From positions 2,170,001 to 2,234,000 of the forward strand of contig NZ_CP119757.1 in the NCBI RefSeq assembly GCF_029320955.1: a stretch of DNA of 64,000 nt. Direction: 5' to 3'. Of this stretch, positions 17,909-27,686 are shown piece by piece. The stretch is from Flavobacterium sp. YJ01. Its GTDB lineage: Bacteria > Bacteroidota > Bacteroidia > Flavobacteriales > Flavobacteriaceae. The stretch's first letter is position 1. Each line of letters starts with the position of its first letter. A model generated the notes under the pieces. That model did not search any database, had not been told where the DNA came from, and saw nothing but the letters and a program-made list of their open reading frames with translations. The position numbers were made by a program, and so were the translations under genes.

Positions 17909-19099
17909 TTATTTCATTGCAACTTTAGCTACTGCAGCTTTTACTGTATCAACAACCGCCTTAACAGTATCGATTACTTTTGCAGCACTATCTGTAGCTG
18001 GTGCAGTTCCTTCAGCTGGTTTTTCAGCAGCAGCCGCCGCTTTAATATCTTGAGCTAAAGTAGTTTTCTCACTTAACCATTTTTTATAATCTTCAGGAGT
18101 ATCAACCACAACTTTCATTTGCATATTGTAGTGAGAAGCTCCACAAATTTTATTACATAATAATAAGTAATCAAATGTGTAAGGATCTAAAGCTGTACCG
18201 CCTTTTGCAACTAACTCAACACTTTTTTCAGCTCTAAGTTTATTGATATGCGCAACTTTTTCAACCATAAATGGTAGTTCTCTATACTCTGCTGTAGTGT
18301 AAGTTGGAACAAAAGCAAATTCAGTAACCATACCAGGAACACAGTTCATTTGTGCTCTAAAGTGAGGAAAGTATGCTGAGTGTAAAACGTCTTGAGAACG
18401 CATTTTAAAGTGAACTTTTTTTCCTTTAGGAATATGTAATTCAGAAACTACAATATCATCTTGAGAGTTTTTATCAGACATATCAACTCCTAAAGTGTTT
18501 ACACCCTCAATTAATCTTACGTTTGCTTTACCTAAAGTATTATCTGCACCTGCATATCTTGCAGTCCATTTGAACTGCTGAGCATATAGTTCAATTTCAA
18601 TAACATCTTCATCTTTATCAACAAACATAATGTTATTCCAAGCATATAATCCATAAAGAATTAAACAAGCTAAAACTACAGAAGGAATAATACTCCAAAT
18701 TGCTTCTAATTTATTACTATCTGCGAAGAATAATGCTTTTCTATCTTTATGCCCTCTGTTTTTAAAAGAAAACCAATATAGTAAACCTTGCGTAATAACT
18801 TGAACAGTAAAAATTAAAACCCAAGTAATATTCATTAAACTATCTACTAAAAGTCCATGCTCTGATGCAGGAGTATGAAGCGCTAAATTACCCCATTTTA
18901 GTAAACCATAAATAGTAAAGATATAGATGAAAGCCAAAAAGCCAAACATAATATATCCCTGAACGTTATTGTCATTATCTGATGCAACCTGAGAATCGTC
19001 CGAAGATGTTCCTACTTGCGTAAGATCAAAAATCTTGGTCAATTGCCATAATGCAACTGCTAATAAAACTAAAACTATAATTACCAACAAACTTGTCAT
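17909..19099 (-). CDS. ctaC: Cytochrome c oxidase subunit II
   Basis: This 396-aa subunit carries the CuA electron-entry site. Hydrophobic segments lie at the N-terminus, near 50-70, 85-110 and 130-155. The cupredoxin domain has HSAYFPHFRAQMNCVPGM (His ligand, about 243) and the CuA core CNKICGASHYNM (Cx3Cx3Hx2M, about 318-329). The C-terminal 45 residues are an Ala/Lys-rich helix with no known role. An extra N-terminal membrane segment compared with canonical subunit II is common in Bacteroidota. The next gene, coxA, starts 30 bp downstream. Confidence 0.95.
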   Translation of the reverse strand: MTSLLVIIVLVLLAVALWQLTKIFDLTQVGTSSDDSQVASDNDNNVQGYIMFGFLAFIYIFTIYGLLKWGNLALHTPASEHGLLVDSLMNITWVLIFTVQVITQGLLYWFSFKNRGHKDRKALFFADSNKLEAIWSIIPSVVLACLILYGLYAWNNIMFVDKDEDVIEIELYAQQFKWTARYAGADNTLGKANVRLIEGVNTLGVDMSDKNSQDDIVVSELHIPKGKKVHFKMRSQDVLHSAYFPHFRAQMNCVPGMVTEFAFVPTYTTAEYRELPFMVEKVAHINKLRAEKSVELVAKGGTALDPYTFDYLLLCNKICGASHYNMQMKVVVDTPEDYKKWLSEKTTLAQDIKAAAAAEKPAEGTAPATDSAAKVIDTVKAVVDTVKAAVAKVAMK

Positions 19100-19118
19100 C
19101 TGTTTACTTCTTTAAATA

Positions 19119-20513
19119 TTAATAATGAAAATGTTTACTTTCTTCAATGAAAGGATTTCTTTTTGCAAGCAAAGGAGATTTAGTTAATGCAGTAAATACA
19201 ACAAATATAAATAGACCTAAGAAGAAAAGAATCGATGCAATTTCAGGAACTCCAATAAACCATTTGTCTCCTACTGTACCAGGCATAATCATATTAAAGA
19301 AATCAACATAATGACCTAATAATATTACAATACCTGCCATTACAACAACCCAGTTAAGACGTTTGAAGTCAGTATTGATTAATATTAATAATGGGAAAAC
19401 AAAATTCATAACAACCGCTCCAAAGAAAGGTAAGTTATATAATTGAATTCTTGTTACGAAATAAGTTACCTCTTCTGGAATATTAGCATACCATATAAGC
19501 ATAAACTGAGAAAACCATAAATAAGTCCAGAATACACTAATTCCAAACATGAATTTAGCTAAATCATGAATGTGGCTATTGTTTACATATTCTAAATATC
19601 CTTTTGATTTTAAATATATTGTTACCAAAGCAATAGTCGTGATACCACTTACAAAGAAAGAAGCAAATACATACCATCCAAATAAAGTACTAAACCAGTG
19701 TGGATCAAAAGACATAATCCAATCCCACGACATGATAGACTCAGAAACAATGAAGAATACTAAAAATCCAGCTGAAGCTTTGAAATTCTTTTTGTAATAA
19801 AGATCATCATTTGCCTCGTCTTGCGCTAAACAGTTTTTTCTAGAAAAATGACGGTAAATATTCCATCCTAGTAAAAAGATGAACGCTCTTACAATCCAAA
19901 AAGGGAAGTTTAAGTATCCAGACTTACCTGCAATAATAGCATCGTAGTTTGGACTCTTAGGATCTGTTACACCTTCACCTAACCAAACGAAAATATGGTT
20001 AAAATGTAATCCACATAATACTAAAAGTATAAAGAAAATTACTGAACCAGCTGGTAAGTAAGCTGTAATACCTTGCATAACTCTAAACAAAACCGGAGAC
20101 CAACCTGCTTGAGCAACTTGTTGGATAGCATAGAAAGCTAAAACTCCCATTGAAAGCAGTAAAAAGAAAATACAAGCTACATATACAGCAGACCAAGGTT
20201 TATTTTGCAATTGGTGCAATACATGTTCTAAATGTTTTTCGTGCTCATTTGCACCAGAAACTTCAGCATGTCCAGCTGCTTTGTGTGTGTCATGTGATGC
20301 TTCAGCAGCTTCATGATGACCTGCTTCTTTGTGAGATGCCTCCGCTTTTTCTTCATGTGCAGCATCATGAGAACCATGTTCATCTGCAGCTAGTATTTTT
20401 TCAACTTCTTGAATATCTTTTGGTGCACTTAAAAAACCATACCCAATTCCTAATAAACCAACGGCCATTAAGATGATAGAAAAAGTTTTTAATTTACTTG
20501 AAAATGTATACAT
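19119..20513 (-). CDS. actF: Alternative complex III subunit ActF (NrfD-like membrane subunit)
   Basis: This is an integral membrane protein of about 464 aa with roughly ten hydrophobic segments, the second NrfD/PsrC-like subunit of alternative complex III, which oxidises menaquinol and passes electrons to cytochrome c. The ATG at 20513 is preferred to the TTG at 20540, because the N-terminal TM then begins normally. Between TM1 and TM2 (about 45-105) is a His/Glu/Ala-rich loop full of AGHHEAAEASH-type repeats. Order and spacing within actABCDEF are standard. Confidence 0.92.
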   Translation of the reverse strand: MYTFSSKLKTFSIILMAVGLLGIGYGFLSAPKDIQEVEKILAADEHGSHDAAHEEKAEASHKEAGHHEAAEASHDTHKAAGHAEVSGANEHEKHLEHVLHQLQNKPWSAVYVACIFFLLLSMGVLAFYAIQQVAQAGWSPVLFRVMQGITAYLPAGSVIFFILLVLCGLHFNHIFVWLGEGVTDPKSPNYDAIIAGKSGYLNFPFWIVRAFIFLLGWNIYRHFSRKNCLAQDEANDDLYYKKNFKASAGFLVFFIVSESIMSWDWIMSFDPHWFSTLFGWYVFASFFVSGITTIALVTIYLKSKGYLEYVNNSHIHDLAKFMFGISVFWTYLWFSQFMLIWYANIPEEVTYFVTRIQLYNLPFFGAVVMNFVFPLLILINTDFKRLNWVVVMAGIVILLGHYVDFFNMIMPGTVGDKWFIGVPEIASILFFLGLFIFVVFTALTKSPLLAKRNPFIEESKHFHY

Positions 20514-20540
20514 ATCTATTACGATCAGTTTGTTCAACAA

Positions 20541-21086
20541 TTATAATTGGCTTTTTAGTTTCAGAACATAGTCAGCAACTAACCAACGTTCGTGAGCACT
20601 TAATTGATTTGCATGTGAACCCATTGCATTTAAACCATAAGTCTCAACGTGAAAGATACTTCCCTCAGTGATTTCTCTGTCTTTATAGCTAGGTACTCCA
20701 AGAAATTTTTCTCTTTCAACCAATTTACCTTTACCGTTACCAGTTGCACCATGACAGCTGATACAGTAAATTTCGAAAAGTTCTTTTCCTTTTCCAGAAT
20801 TTCTCTCAATAGAATCCAAAGGAGATTTCAAATTAGCTTTTGCCAATTCGTAACCAGCAGTTGAATTTTCATATTCATAAGGCTCAAAACCTCTATTAAT
20901 AGTTCCTGTAACAGGAAGCTGTCCTTCTTTTCCTCCTTTAAATATTTTTGCTTCTGTGTATGGCTCGTAAGCAACAGACTCATACATATTTGGGAAATAC
21001 TGATAGTTCGGTGCCGAATTATTGTGGCAAGAAGAAACTAAAATAGTTATACCAACTAAAAGTGTTATTTTATATATCCTTTTCAT
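20541..21086 (-). CDS. actE: Alternative complex III subunit ActE (monoheme cytochrome c lipoprotein)
   Basis: This 181-aa protein has a lipoprotein signal (LVSSCHN, Cys near 20) and one c-type heme motif, CISCHGATGNGKG (about 108-120). A distal Met is probably supplied by the NAMGSH segment. Family role: the peripheral monoheme subunit that hands electrons from the ACIII core towards the oxidase. It begins 8 bp after actD ends. Confidence 0.94.
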   Translation of the reverse strand: MKRIYKITLLVGITILVSSCHNNSAPNYQYFPNMYESVAYEPYTEAKIFKGGKEGQLPVTGTINRGFEPYEYENSTAGYELAKANLKSPLDSIERNSGKGKELFEIYCISCHGATGNGKGKLVEREKFLGVPSYKDREITEGSIFHVETYGLNAMGSHANQLSAHERWLVADYVLKLKSQL

Positions 21087-21094
21087 AGCTACAA

Positions 21095-21619
21095 TTAATT
21101 CTTTTCTATTACTTTAACTTCAACAGCACCAGTTGCTTCGAAAAAAGAAACTAATTCTGTCTCGTTATCATTTACTGAAACTTCCATTAAGAAGTGATCA
21201 TCCGTTGTTCTTACATCTGGATTTTCTGCTTCTTTAAATGGCCATAATCTACTTCTCATGTAAAAAGTAATTACCATTAAGTGGGCTGCAAAAAATACAG
21301 TCATCTCAAACATAATCGGTACGAATGAAGGCATGTTTTGAATAAAACTAAAACTTGGTTTACCTCCAATATCTTGAGGCCAATCATGAATCATGATATA
21401 AGACATCATTGTTGTTGCAACAGAGATACCAACACATCCGTATAAAAAAGCACATATTGCTAATCTAGTTGGTGCTAATCCCATTGCTTTATCCAATCCG
21501 TGAACTGGGAATGGAGTAAAAACCTCCTCAATATGATGATGAGCAGCTCTAGTTTTCTTTACTGCATTCATCAAAACGTCATCGTCATTATAAATGGCGT
21601 ATATAACTTTATTACTCAT
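21095..21619 (-). CDS. actD: Alternative complex III subunit ActD (DUF3341)
   Basis: This is a 174-aa DUF3341 protein with a soluble N-terminal ferredoxin-like part (IYAIYNDDDVLMNAVKKTR, then HHIEEVFTPFPVHGLD) and two TM helices (about 57-80 and 100-122). PFPVHGLD is characteristic of the family. ActD packs against ActC in the known complex; it carries no cofactor. It overlaps actC by eight bases. Confidence 0.94.
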   Translation of the reverse strand: MSNKVIYAIYNDDDVLMNAVKKTRAAHHHIEEVFTPFPVHGLDKAMGLAPTRLAICAFLYGCVGISVATTMMSYIMIHDWPQDIGGKPSFSFIQNMPSFVPIMFEMTVFFAAHLMVITFYMRSRLWPFKEAENPDVRTTDDHFLMEVSVNDNETELVSFFEATGAVEVKVIEKN

Positions 21620-23015
21620 GATGTGAATCTTTACTGTTTGCTCTTTCTCTAATATAATTATCTCCTGTTCCTTTCAAAATTGTTTTAACCTCTGCCTGAG
21701 CAATTACAGGGAAAGTTCTTGAATACAATAAAAACAATACGAAGAAGAAACCAATTGTTCCAATGAAAATTCCAATATCAACAAATGTTGGTGAGAACAT
21801 TGTCCAAGAAGATGGAAGGTAATCTCTATGTAAAGAAGTAACAATAATTACGAATCTTTCAAACCACATACCGATGTTTACAACAATCGAAATAATGAAT
21901 GAGAACATGATACTTGTTCTTAATTTTTTGAACCACATGAACTGAGGAGAGAACACATTACATGTCATCATCGACCAATATGCCCACCAATAAGGTCCAG
22001 TAGCTCTGTTTAAGAATGCATATTGCTCATATTCTACACCAGAATACCAAGCTACGAATAACTCAGTGATGTAAGCTACACCAACAATAGATCCCGTAAT
22101 CATGATAATGATGTTCATTAACTCAATATGCTGTAATGTAATGTATGCTTCAAGATTAGATACTTTTCTCATAACGATCAACAATGTGTTTACCATCGCG
22201 AATCCAGAGAAAACCGCTCCAGCAACGAAGTATGGAGGGAAAATTGTTGTATGCCATCCAGGAATTACAGAAGTAGCAAAGTCCATAGATACAATTGTGT
22301 GTACAGAAAGTACAAGTGGAGTAGCTAAACCAGCTAATACTAAAGATACTTCTTCAAAACGTTGCCAGTCTTTTGCTCTACCGCTCCATCCAAAACTTAA
22401 GATAGAATAAACTCTTTTGTTAAATGGAGTAATAGCTCTATCACGAAGCATTGCAAAGTCAGGTAACAAACCAGTCCACCAGAAAACTAATGATACTGAA
22501 AGATACGTTGAAATCGCGAATACGTCCCAAAGTAATGGCGAGTTAAAGTTTACCCAAAGAGATCCAAATTGGTTTGGAATAGGTAATACCCAATAAGCTA
22601 ACCATGGACGCCCCATGTGAATAATTGGAAATAGACCTGCTTGAACTACCGAGAAGATAGTCATGGCTTCTGCAGAACGGTTAATAGCCATTCTCCAACG
22701 TTGACGGAAAAGTAATAATACCGCAGAAATTAATGTTCCGGCGTGACCAATACCTACCCACCAAACGAAGTTAGTGATATCCCAAGCCCAACCAACTGTT
22801 TTATTTAATCCCCATGTTCCGATACCGGTAGATACGGTGTAAATTATACAACCTAACCCCCAAAGGAAGGCTACTAATGCGATTGTAAATACAATCCACC
22901 ATTGTTTATTTGCAGGTCCTTCAACAGGCGCTGCCACATCTACAGTTACATCGTGATATGATTTATCACCTATAACTAAAGGTTTTCTAATGGGTGCTTC
23001 GTAATGAGACGACAT
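21612..23015 (-). CDS. actC: Alternative complex III subunit ActC (NrfD/PsrC quinol-binding subunit)
   Basis: This 467-aa polytopic membrane protein has about ten TM helices. It starts with the conserved soluble segment MSSHYEAPIRKPLVIGDKSY. Signature stretches are NFVWWVGIGHAGTLISA and LFPIIHMGRPWLAYW. In ACIII this NrfD-like subunit forms the main menaquinol site and possibly a proton path. It overlaps actD by eight bases and follows actB by 34 bp. Confidence 0.95.
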   Translation of the reverse strand: MSSHYEAPIRKPLVIGDKSYHDVTVDVAAPVEGPANKQWWIVFTIALVAFLWGLGCIIYTVSTGIGTWGLNKTVGWAWDITNFVWWVGIGHAGTLISAVLLLFRQRWRMAINRSAEAMTIFSVVQAGLFPIIHMGRPWLAYWVLPIPNQFGSLWVNFNSPLLWDVFAISTYLSVSLVFWWTGLLPDFAMLRDRAITPFNKRVYSILSFGWSGRAKDWQRFEEVSLVLAGLATPLVLSVHTIVSMDFATSVIPGWHTTIFPPYFVAGAVFSGFAMVNTLLIVMRKVSNLEAYITLQHIELMNIIIMITGSIVGVAYITELFVAWYSGVEYEQYAFLNRATGPYWWAYWSMMTCNVFSPQFMWFKKLRTSIMFSFIISIVVNIGMWFERFVIIVTSLHRDYLPSSWTMFSPTFVDIGIFIGTIGFFFVLFLLYSRTFPVIAQAEVKTILKGTGDNYIRERANSKDSHHE

Positions 23016-23049
23016 AATCCTTTATATTGTTTCTTAATTAATAATTTTT

Positions 23050-26000
23050 CTAAGTATTTCTAACTTTTACATGATAGAAAACATTTGGTTTTGTACCCAC
23101 ATGCTCTAATAAGTGATAAGCTCTTTCGCTTTCAGCAAGTTTAGCAACTTCACTTTCTTTATCATTAACATCTCCAAAAACCATAGCTCCAGAAGAACAA
23201 GCAGCAGAACAAGCACAAGCATTGTTGAACTCATCTTTTGCCACTACTCTACCTTCACGTTTTGCTTGAAGAATTACAGCTTGAGTACTTTGGATACAGA
23301 AAGAACATTTTTCCATAACTCCACGAGAACGAACGTTTACGTCTGGGTTTAACACCATACGACCTAAATCGTCATTCATATGATAATCGAATTCGCTGTT
23401 TTTGTTATACAAGAACCAGTTAAAACGACGTACTTTATAAGGACAGTTATTTGCACAGTAACGAGTACCAACACATCTGTTGTATGCCATATGGTTTTGA
23501 CCTTGACGACCGTGAGATGTAGCAGCAACAGGACAAACTGTTTCACAAGGTGCGTGGTTACAGTGCTGACACATTACTGGTTGGAATGCTACCTGTGGAT
23601 TATCCCCAGGTTTTTCCATTTCATTAAATGTAGATAATGAACTTGATAAACCAGCTATTCCCTCTTTTCTTTCATTGTCACCTTCAAATGTACTTTCTGA
23701 AGAATAGTATCTATCGATACGTAACCAGTGCATATCACGGCTTCTTCTAACTTCTGCTTTACCAACAACTGGTACGTTGTTTTCAGCGTGACAAGCAATA
23801 ACACAAGCACCACATCCAGTACAAGCATTTAAGTCAATTGATAAGTTGAAGTGGTGACCTGTAGTACGATCAAAAGATTCCCATAAGTCAACAGTTGTAG
23901 CTTCAACTTCTTGGTGATCTAAAGATACCATTGGCTTTTCATTCCAATGTTCTGCATCTTTAGTATTAAATACCTCTAAAGTAGTTTCTTTAATGATATC
24001 TCCTCTACCCATTAATGTTTTCTGACCTTGAACACAAGCAAATTCATGTTCTCCTCCAGCTTTTACTATAGATACAGATTGAACTCCATTAAATCCTTTA
24101 TATAAAGCGTAAGCATTTAAACCTACTTGCATTTCTTCTTTTAGAGAAGCTTTACGCCCATATCCAAGAGCTAGACCAATAGTCCCAACTGCCTGACCTG
24201 GCTGAACGATAACTGGAACATTTTCTAACTTAGCTCCGTCAACAGTAATAGTAGCATAACTACCATTTAAACCTCCGTTTGCAACAATTTCGTTTGACAA
24301 ACCAAGTTTTTTAGCGTCTGCGTTAGAAACTGTAACATAGTTATCCCAAGAAACTCTTGTAATTGGATCTGGAAACTCCTGCAACCAAGGATTGTTTGCA
24401 TGTTGTCCGTCTCCTAGACCTGTTTTAGTATACAAAACTAACTCATACTCTCCAGCTGATTTAGATTTAGCAACAGCATTTGCAGAAGAAGTAGCATCAA
24501 TAGCTCCTCCTGATAATACTGTAGAGCCCACAACAGCTACACCATCATGCAATACTTCATTCCAAGAAGAACCTGCAGTAAATACTCCAGAGTTAGCTTT
24601 TAAGTAATCATAAAAAGTACCAGCAGCACCATTTAATGACAATAAAACATCTTGAAATTGTTTTGTATTGAAAATAGGACGGATAGTTGGTTGAGTTAAA
24701 CTATAAGTTCCGCTTGTAATTTCAACATCACCCCAAGATTCTAAATAATGAGGAGTTGGAGCCGCAACATTTACAATTGATGCAGTCTCATCTTCTTTTA
24801 ATGCAAAAGCAACAGAAGTTTTAACTTTTTTCAATCCAGAAACAAAAGCAGCAGAATCAGCTAATGTATAAACTGGATTAACACCACTCATAATTAAAGT
24901 ATGAACACTTCCCGCATTCAAATCTTTAATAAACTGTGAAACAACAGCATTAGAACCTTTTCTAATTTGTCTTGCTCCTGCAGTACTAAAAGCTTCACTA
25001 GCTAACACTTGATTGATAGCCAAAACTAATAATTGAGCATTTTTATCTTCAATTCCAGATACTAAAACTCCTTTTGATCCAGCAGCTTTAAGCTGTTGTG
25101 CAGCTTTTACCACTTCAGCCTTAACGTTTCCGTCTAAAGCAACAGGAACAGAAGCACCTGTAATAATATTATAAATTTGAACTAAAGCCTGTTTTTGAAC
25201 AGCAGTAGTCATTGGAACACGTTTATCAGCAGCAGCACCAGACAATGTCATGTTTGATTCAAACTGGAAGTGACGAGACATTTTTCCATTTTGAGGAATA
25301 CGTCCTTTTGCATATCCAGAATCATACCCACCACCTTGCCAGTCTCCTAAGAAATCAGCACCAACAGATACGATTAATGAAGCTTTTGAAAAATCGTAAT
25401 CAACTAAAGCTCTTTGACCATAAACTGATTCAAAAGCATCTAAAGCTTCTGAAGAAGAAACTGCATCATAAACCACATGTTTTGCATTTGGGTTTTTAGC
25501 AATAAATTCAGCAATTAACTTTTCTGTAGATGGACTAGCTAAAGTATTAGTCAATAATACAACTTGTCCTCCTTTAGCTTTTGCATCAGCTAAGCTTGAT
25601 TTAATTTTTAAATCAACTGCTGACCAAGTAGAATTTTTACCATCTACCTTAGGCTCTTTCAAACGACCACTATCATACAATCCTAAAATAGAAGCATGAA
25701 TTCTTGCGTTCGCTGCAAATTTAGCACCAGCAATTGTATTGTTTTCAATTTTAATTGGACGACCCTCACGAGTTTTAACCAAAAGGTTAGCAAAATCAAA
25801 ACCATCAAAAACTGTAGTTGCATAATAATCAGCAACACCAGGAATGATTTGTTCTGGCTGTAAAACATAAGGGATAGACTTGTGAACAGGACCTTCGCAA
25901 GCAGCCAAAGTAACAGCTGCAGTACTAAATCCTACGTACTTTAAAAAGTCACGACGTGAAGTCCCAGATGTAGATAAAGCATCAGCATTACCCAAAAACT

Positions 26001-26106
26001 CATCAGTAGGAATTTCTTCAACAAATTCGTTATTTCTAAGCGCCTCAACAATAGAGCTATTTTCTAGCTCTTCAACACTTTTCCAGTATTTTTTGTTTGA
26101 TGACAT
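23050..26106 (-). CDS. actB: Alternative complex III subunit ActB (TAT-variant molybdopterin-like/Fe-S fusion)
   Basis: This 1018-aa fusion has a molybdopterin-oxidoreductase-like N-terminal part (about 1-700) and a four-cluster Fe-S C-terminal part. The leader carries SRRDFLKYVGF (RR at 51-52) and a lipobox-like LAAC (Cys70), the TAT-variant signal of this family. Cluster motifs start near 759: CTGCGACVIAC, CQHCNHAPCETVCP, CVGTRYCANNCPYK and CSFCIQ followed by CACSAACSSGA. In known ACIII the N-terminal domain has lost its molybdenum cofactor. It sits between actA and actC in the operon. Confidence 0.96.
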   Translation of the reverse strand: MSSNKKYWKSVEELENSSIVEALRNNEFVEEIPTDEFLGNADALSTSGTSRRDFLKYVGFSTAAVTLAACEGPVHKSIPYVLQPEQIIPGVADYYATTVFDGFDFANLLVKTREGRPIKIENNTIAGAKFAANARIHASILGLYDSGRLKEPKVDGKNSTWSAVDLKIKSSLADAKAKGGQVVLLTNTLASPSTEKLIAEFIAKNPNAKHVVYDAVSSSEALDAFESVYGQRALVDYDFSKASLIVSVGADFLGDWQGGGYDSGYAKGRIPQNGKMSRHFQFESNMTLSGAAADKRVPMTTAVQKQALVQIYNIITGASVPVALDGNVKAEVVKAAQQLKAAGSKGVLVSGIEDKNAQLLVLAINQVLASEAFSTAGARQIRKGSNAVVSQFIKDLNAGSVHTLIMSGVNPVYTLADSAAFVSGLKKVKTSVAFALKEDETASIVNVAAPTPHYLESWGDVEITSGTYSLTQPTIRPIFNTKQFQDVLLSLNGAAGTFYDYLKANSGVFTAGSSWNEVLHDGVAVVGSTVLSGGAIDATSSANAVAKSKSAGEYELVLYTKTGLGDGQHANNPWLQEFPDPITRVSWDNYVTVSNADAKKLGLSNEIVANGGLNGSYATITVDGAKLENVPVIVQPGQAVGTIGLALGYGRKASLKEEMQVGLNAYALYKGFNGVQSVSIVKAGGEHEFACVQGQKTLMGRGDIIKETTLEVFNTKDAEHWNEKPMVSLDHQEVEATTVDLWESFDRTTGHHFNLSIDLNACTGCGACVIACHAENNVPVVGKAEVRRSRDMHWLRIDRYYSSESTFEGDNERKEGIAGLSSSLSTFNEMEKPGDNPQVAFQPVMCQHCNHAPCETVCPVAATSHGRQGQNHMAYNRCVGTRYCANNCPYKVRRFNWFLYNKNSEFDYHMNDDLGRMVLNPDVNVRSRGVMEKCSFCIQSTQAVILQAKREGRVVAKDEFNNACACSAACSSGAMVFGDVNDKESEVAKLAESERAYHLLEHVGTKPNVFYHVKVRNT

Positions 26107-26138
26107 TGTATATATATATTAAAATCTTAATAAATCGA

Positions 26139-27467
26139 TTAATAGTGGCATTTACCACATTCTAAACCTCCCATTTGCGCTGCAGTTAATTTCTCTACAC
26201 CGTATTTTTTAGAAAGCTCAGCATGAATTTTGTCATAGTAAGCGTTACCTTCCATCTTAACATCAGTTTTTCTATGGCAATCAACACACCATCCCATTGT
26301 TAATTTAGAGTATTGCTTCATGATTTCAAATTCCTGAACTGGTCCATGACAAGTTTGACATTCAATTCCAGCAACAGAAACGTGTTGTGAGTGATTGAAA
26401 TAAACAAAATCAGGAAGGTTATGAATACGAACCCATTTAACAGGCTGCGTTTTTCCAGTGTAAGCTTGTTTTGCTTTATCCCACCCAACAGCATCATATA
26501 ATTTTTGAATCTGCGCATCGTAAAAAGCTTTGCTGTACTCAGGTGTAGCAGTTGTTTCAGCAACTTCAGAAATATTTTTATGACAGTTCATACAAACATT
26601 TAAAGAAGGAATACCAGCCGTTTTACTTACACGTGCAGCAGAGTGGCAATATTTACAATTGATTTCGTTATCACCAGCGTGAATTTTGTGAGAATAGTGA
26701 ATTGGCTGAATTGGCTCATAATTCTGATCCACACCTACTTGCATTAAGTAACCATAAACAAAATAACCACTTGCCAAAAGCAAAAAGATAGACGTTACCA
26801 AAACCAAAAATTGATTTTTAACGAAAGCTTTCCAAATTGGAGTTTTAGCCTCTTTAGGAGCAACCTCAATACCATTCTTATTTGCAACCTTAGTTAAAAC
26901 CTTGTTCACCATGAACAACATCACAACTAAGATAGCCATTACTAGAGCAAGAGCCCCTAAAATAATATTGTTTGAAATTCCACTTCCGCCTTCTTGAGGA
27001 CCAGTTGGCAATGCTTTAGCATCAGCAGCAGGCTCAGCCTTAACTTCAGAAGTATAAGCGATAATATTATCAATATCACCTTCAGACAATTGAGGAAAAG
27101 AAGTCATAACAGATTTGTTATTTTCCTCAAAAAGTTTAACAGCAACAGGATCACCTGACTTAATCATGTCAGAACTGTTATGCACCCACTTGTAAATCCA
27201 AGCCATATCATGCTTAGCAGCAACACCCCTTAAAGCAGGACCTGTTGATTTAGCATCTAATTTGTGACATGCAGCGCAATTTGCATTAAAAAGTTCCTTC
27301 CCTTTTACTGGATCACCGCCTCCCGCAGCTGGAGCAGCAGCCGCAGCTTCAGGCGCCGCCGGAGCAGCAGCATCTTGAGCAAATGAAGTTAGGGAGAAAA
27401 TTAACGTCAGCGATAAGCCAAACAGCAATTTTCTTGAGATCGAATTATGGTTACCCACCTTTTTCAT
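26139..27467 (-). CDS. actA: Alternative complex III subunit ActA, multiheme cytochrome c with N-terminal monoheme domain
   Basis: This is a protein of about 442 aa. The ATG at 27467 gives a normal signal peptide (MKKVGNHNSISRKLLFGLSL...FAQ); an upstream in-frame GTG at 27536 is less likely. Six CxxCH motifs are visible. One is in an N-terminal class I cytochrome c domain (CAACH, 64-68). After two TM segments come five in the ActA core: CKYCH, CMNCH, CQTCH, CVDCH and the near-terminal CGKCH. It is the electron-collecting heme wire of ACIII. It is the first gene of the operon and has a strong promoter upstream. Confidence 0.95.
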   Translation of the reverse strand: MKKVGNHNSISRKLLFGLSLTLIFSLTSFAQDAAAPAAPEAAAAAPAAGGGDPVKGKELFNANCAACHKLDAKSTGPALRGVAAKHDMAWIYKWVHNSSDMIKSGDPVAVKLFEENNKSVMTSFPQLSEGDIDNIIAYTSEVKAEPAADAKALPTGPQEGGSGISNNIILGALALVMAILVVMLFMVNKVLTKVANKNGIEVAPKEAKTPIWKAFVKNQFLVLVTSIFLLLASGYFVYGYLMQVGVDQNYEPIQPIHYSHKIHAGDNEINCKYCHSAARVSKTAGIPSLNVCMNCHKNISEVAETTATPEYSKAFYDAQIQKLYDAVGWDKAKQAYTGKTQPVKWVRIHNLPDFVYFNHSQHVSVAGIECQTCHGPVQEFEIMKQYSKLTMGWCVDCHRKTDVKMEGNAYYDKIHAELSKKYGVEKLTAAQMGGLECGKCHY

Positions 27468-27554
27468 ATAGTATAAATAATTGTCTACTAATTTTTGGTA
27501 TGATTTTTTCTGTATTAAAGCAGTAAAAACACACACCCTCTTTTAAAACTTGCA

Positions 27555-27584
27555 CAAAAATACGACTTATGAACTATTCTCAAA
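27555..27584 (-). promoter_or_regulatory. Promoter of the act-cox respiratory operon
   Basis: Minus strand TTTG (27581-27584), 18 bp, TATTTTTG (27555-27562). Both boxes are exact. The predicted 5' leader to the actA ATG is about 80 nt. Confidence 0.65.
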
Positions 27585-27660
27585 ACCTTAAAATACCCTT
27601 AAATATCAATTTATATCAATTCTAAATAATATTAAAATTTTACACTCAAACTTTAAATAG

Positions 27661-27668
27661 TATTTTTG
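27661..27668 (+). promoter_or_regulatory. -7 box of the SPOR-domain gene
   Basis: TATTTTTG is an exact TAnnTTTG box 18 bp before the ATG at 27687. The -33 region (TTTT at 27638-27641, 19 bp upstream) is weak. The leader would be about 12 nt. Confidence 0.5.
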
Positions 27669-27686
27669 CATAAAAACCATCACATT

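Noticed and set aside
23050..26106. ActB as an active molybdenum oxidoreductase
   Set aside because: Operon context and the Fe-S fusion fit ACIII, in which the molybdopterin-like domain has no cofactor.
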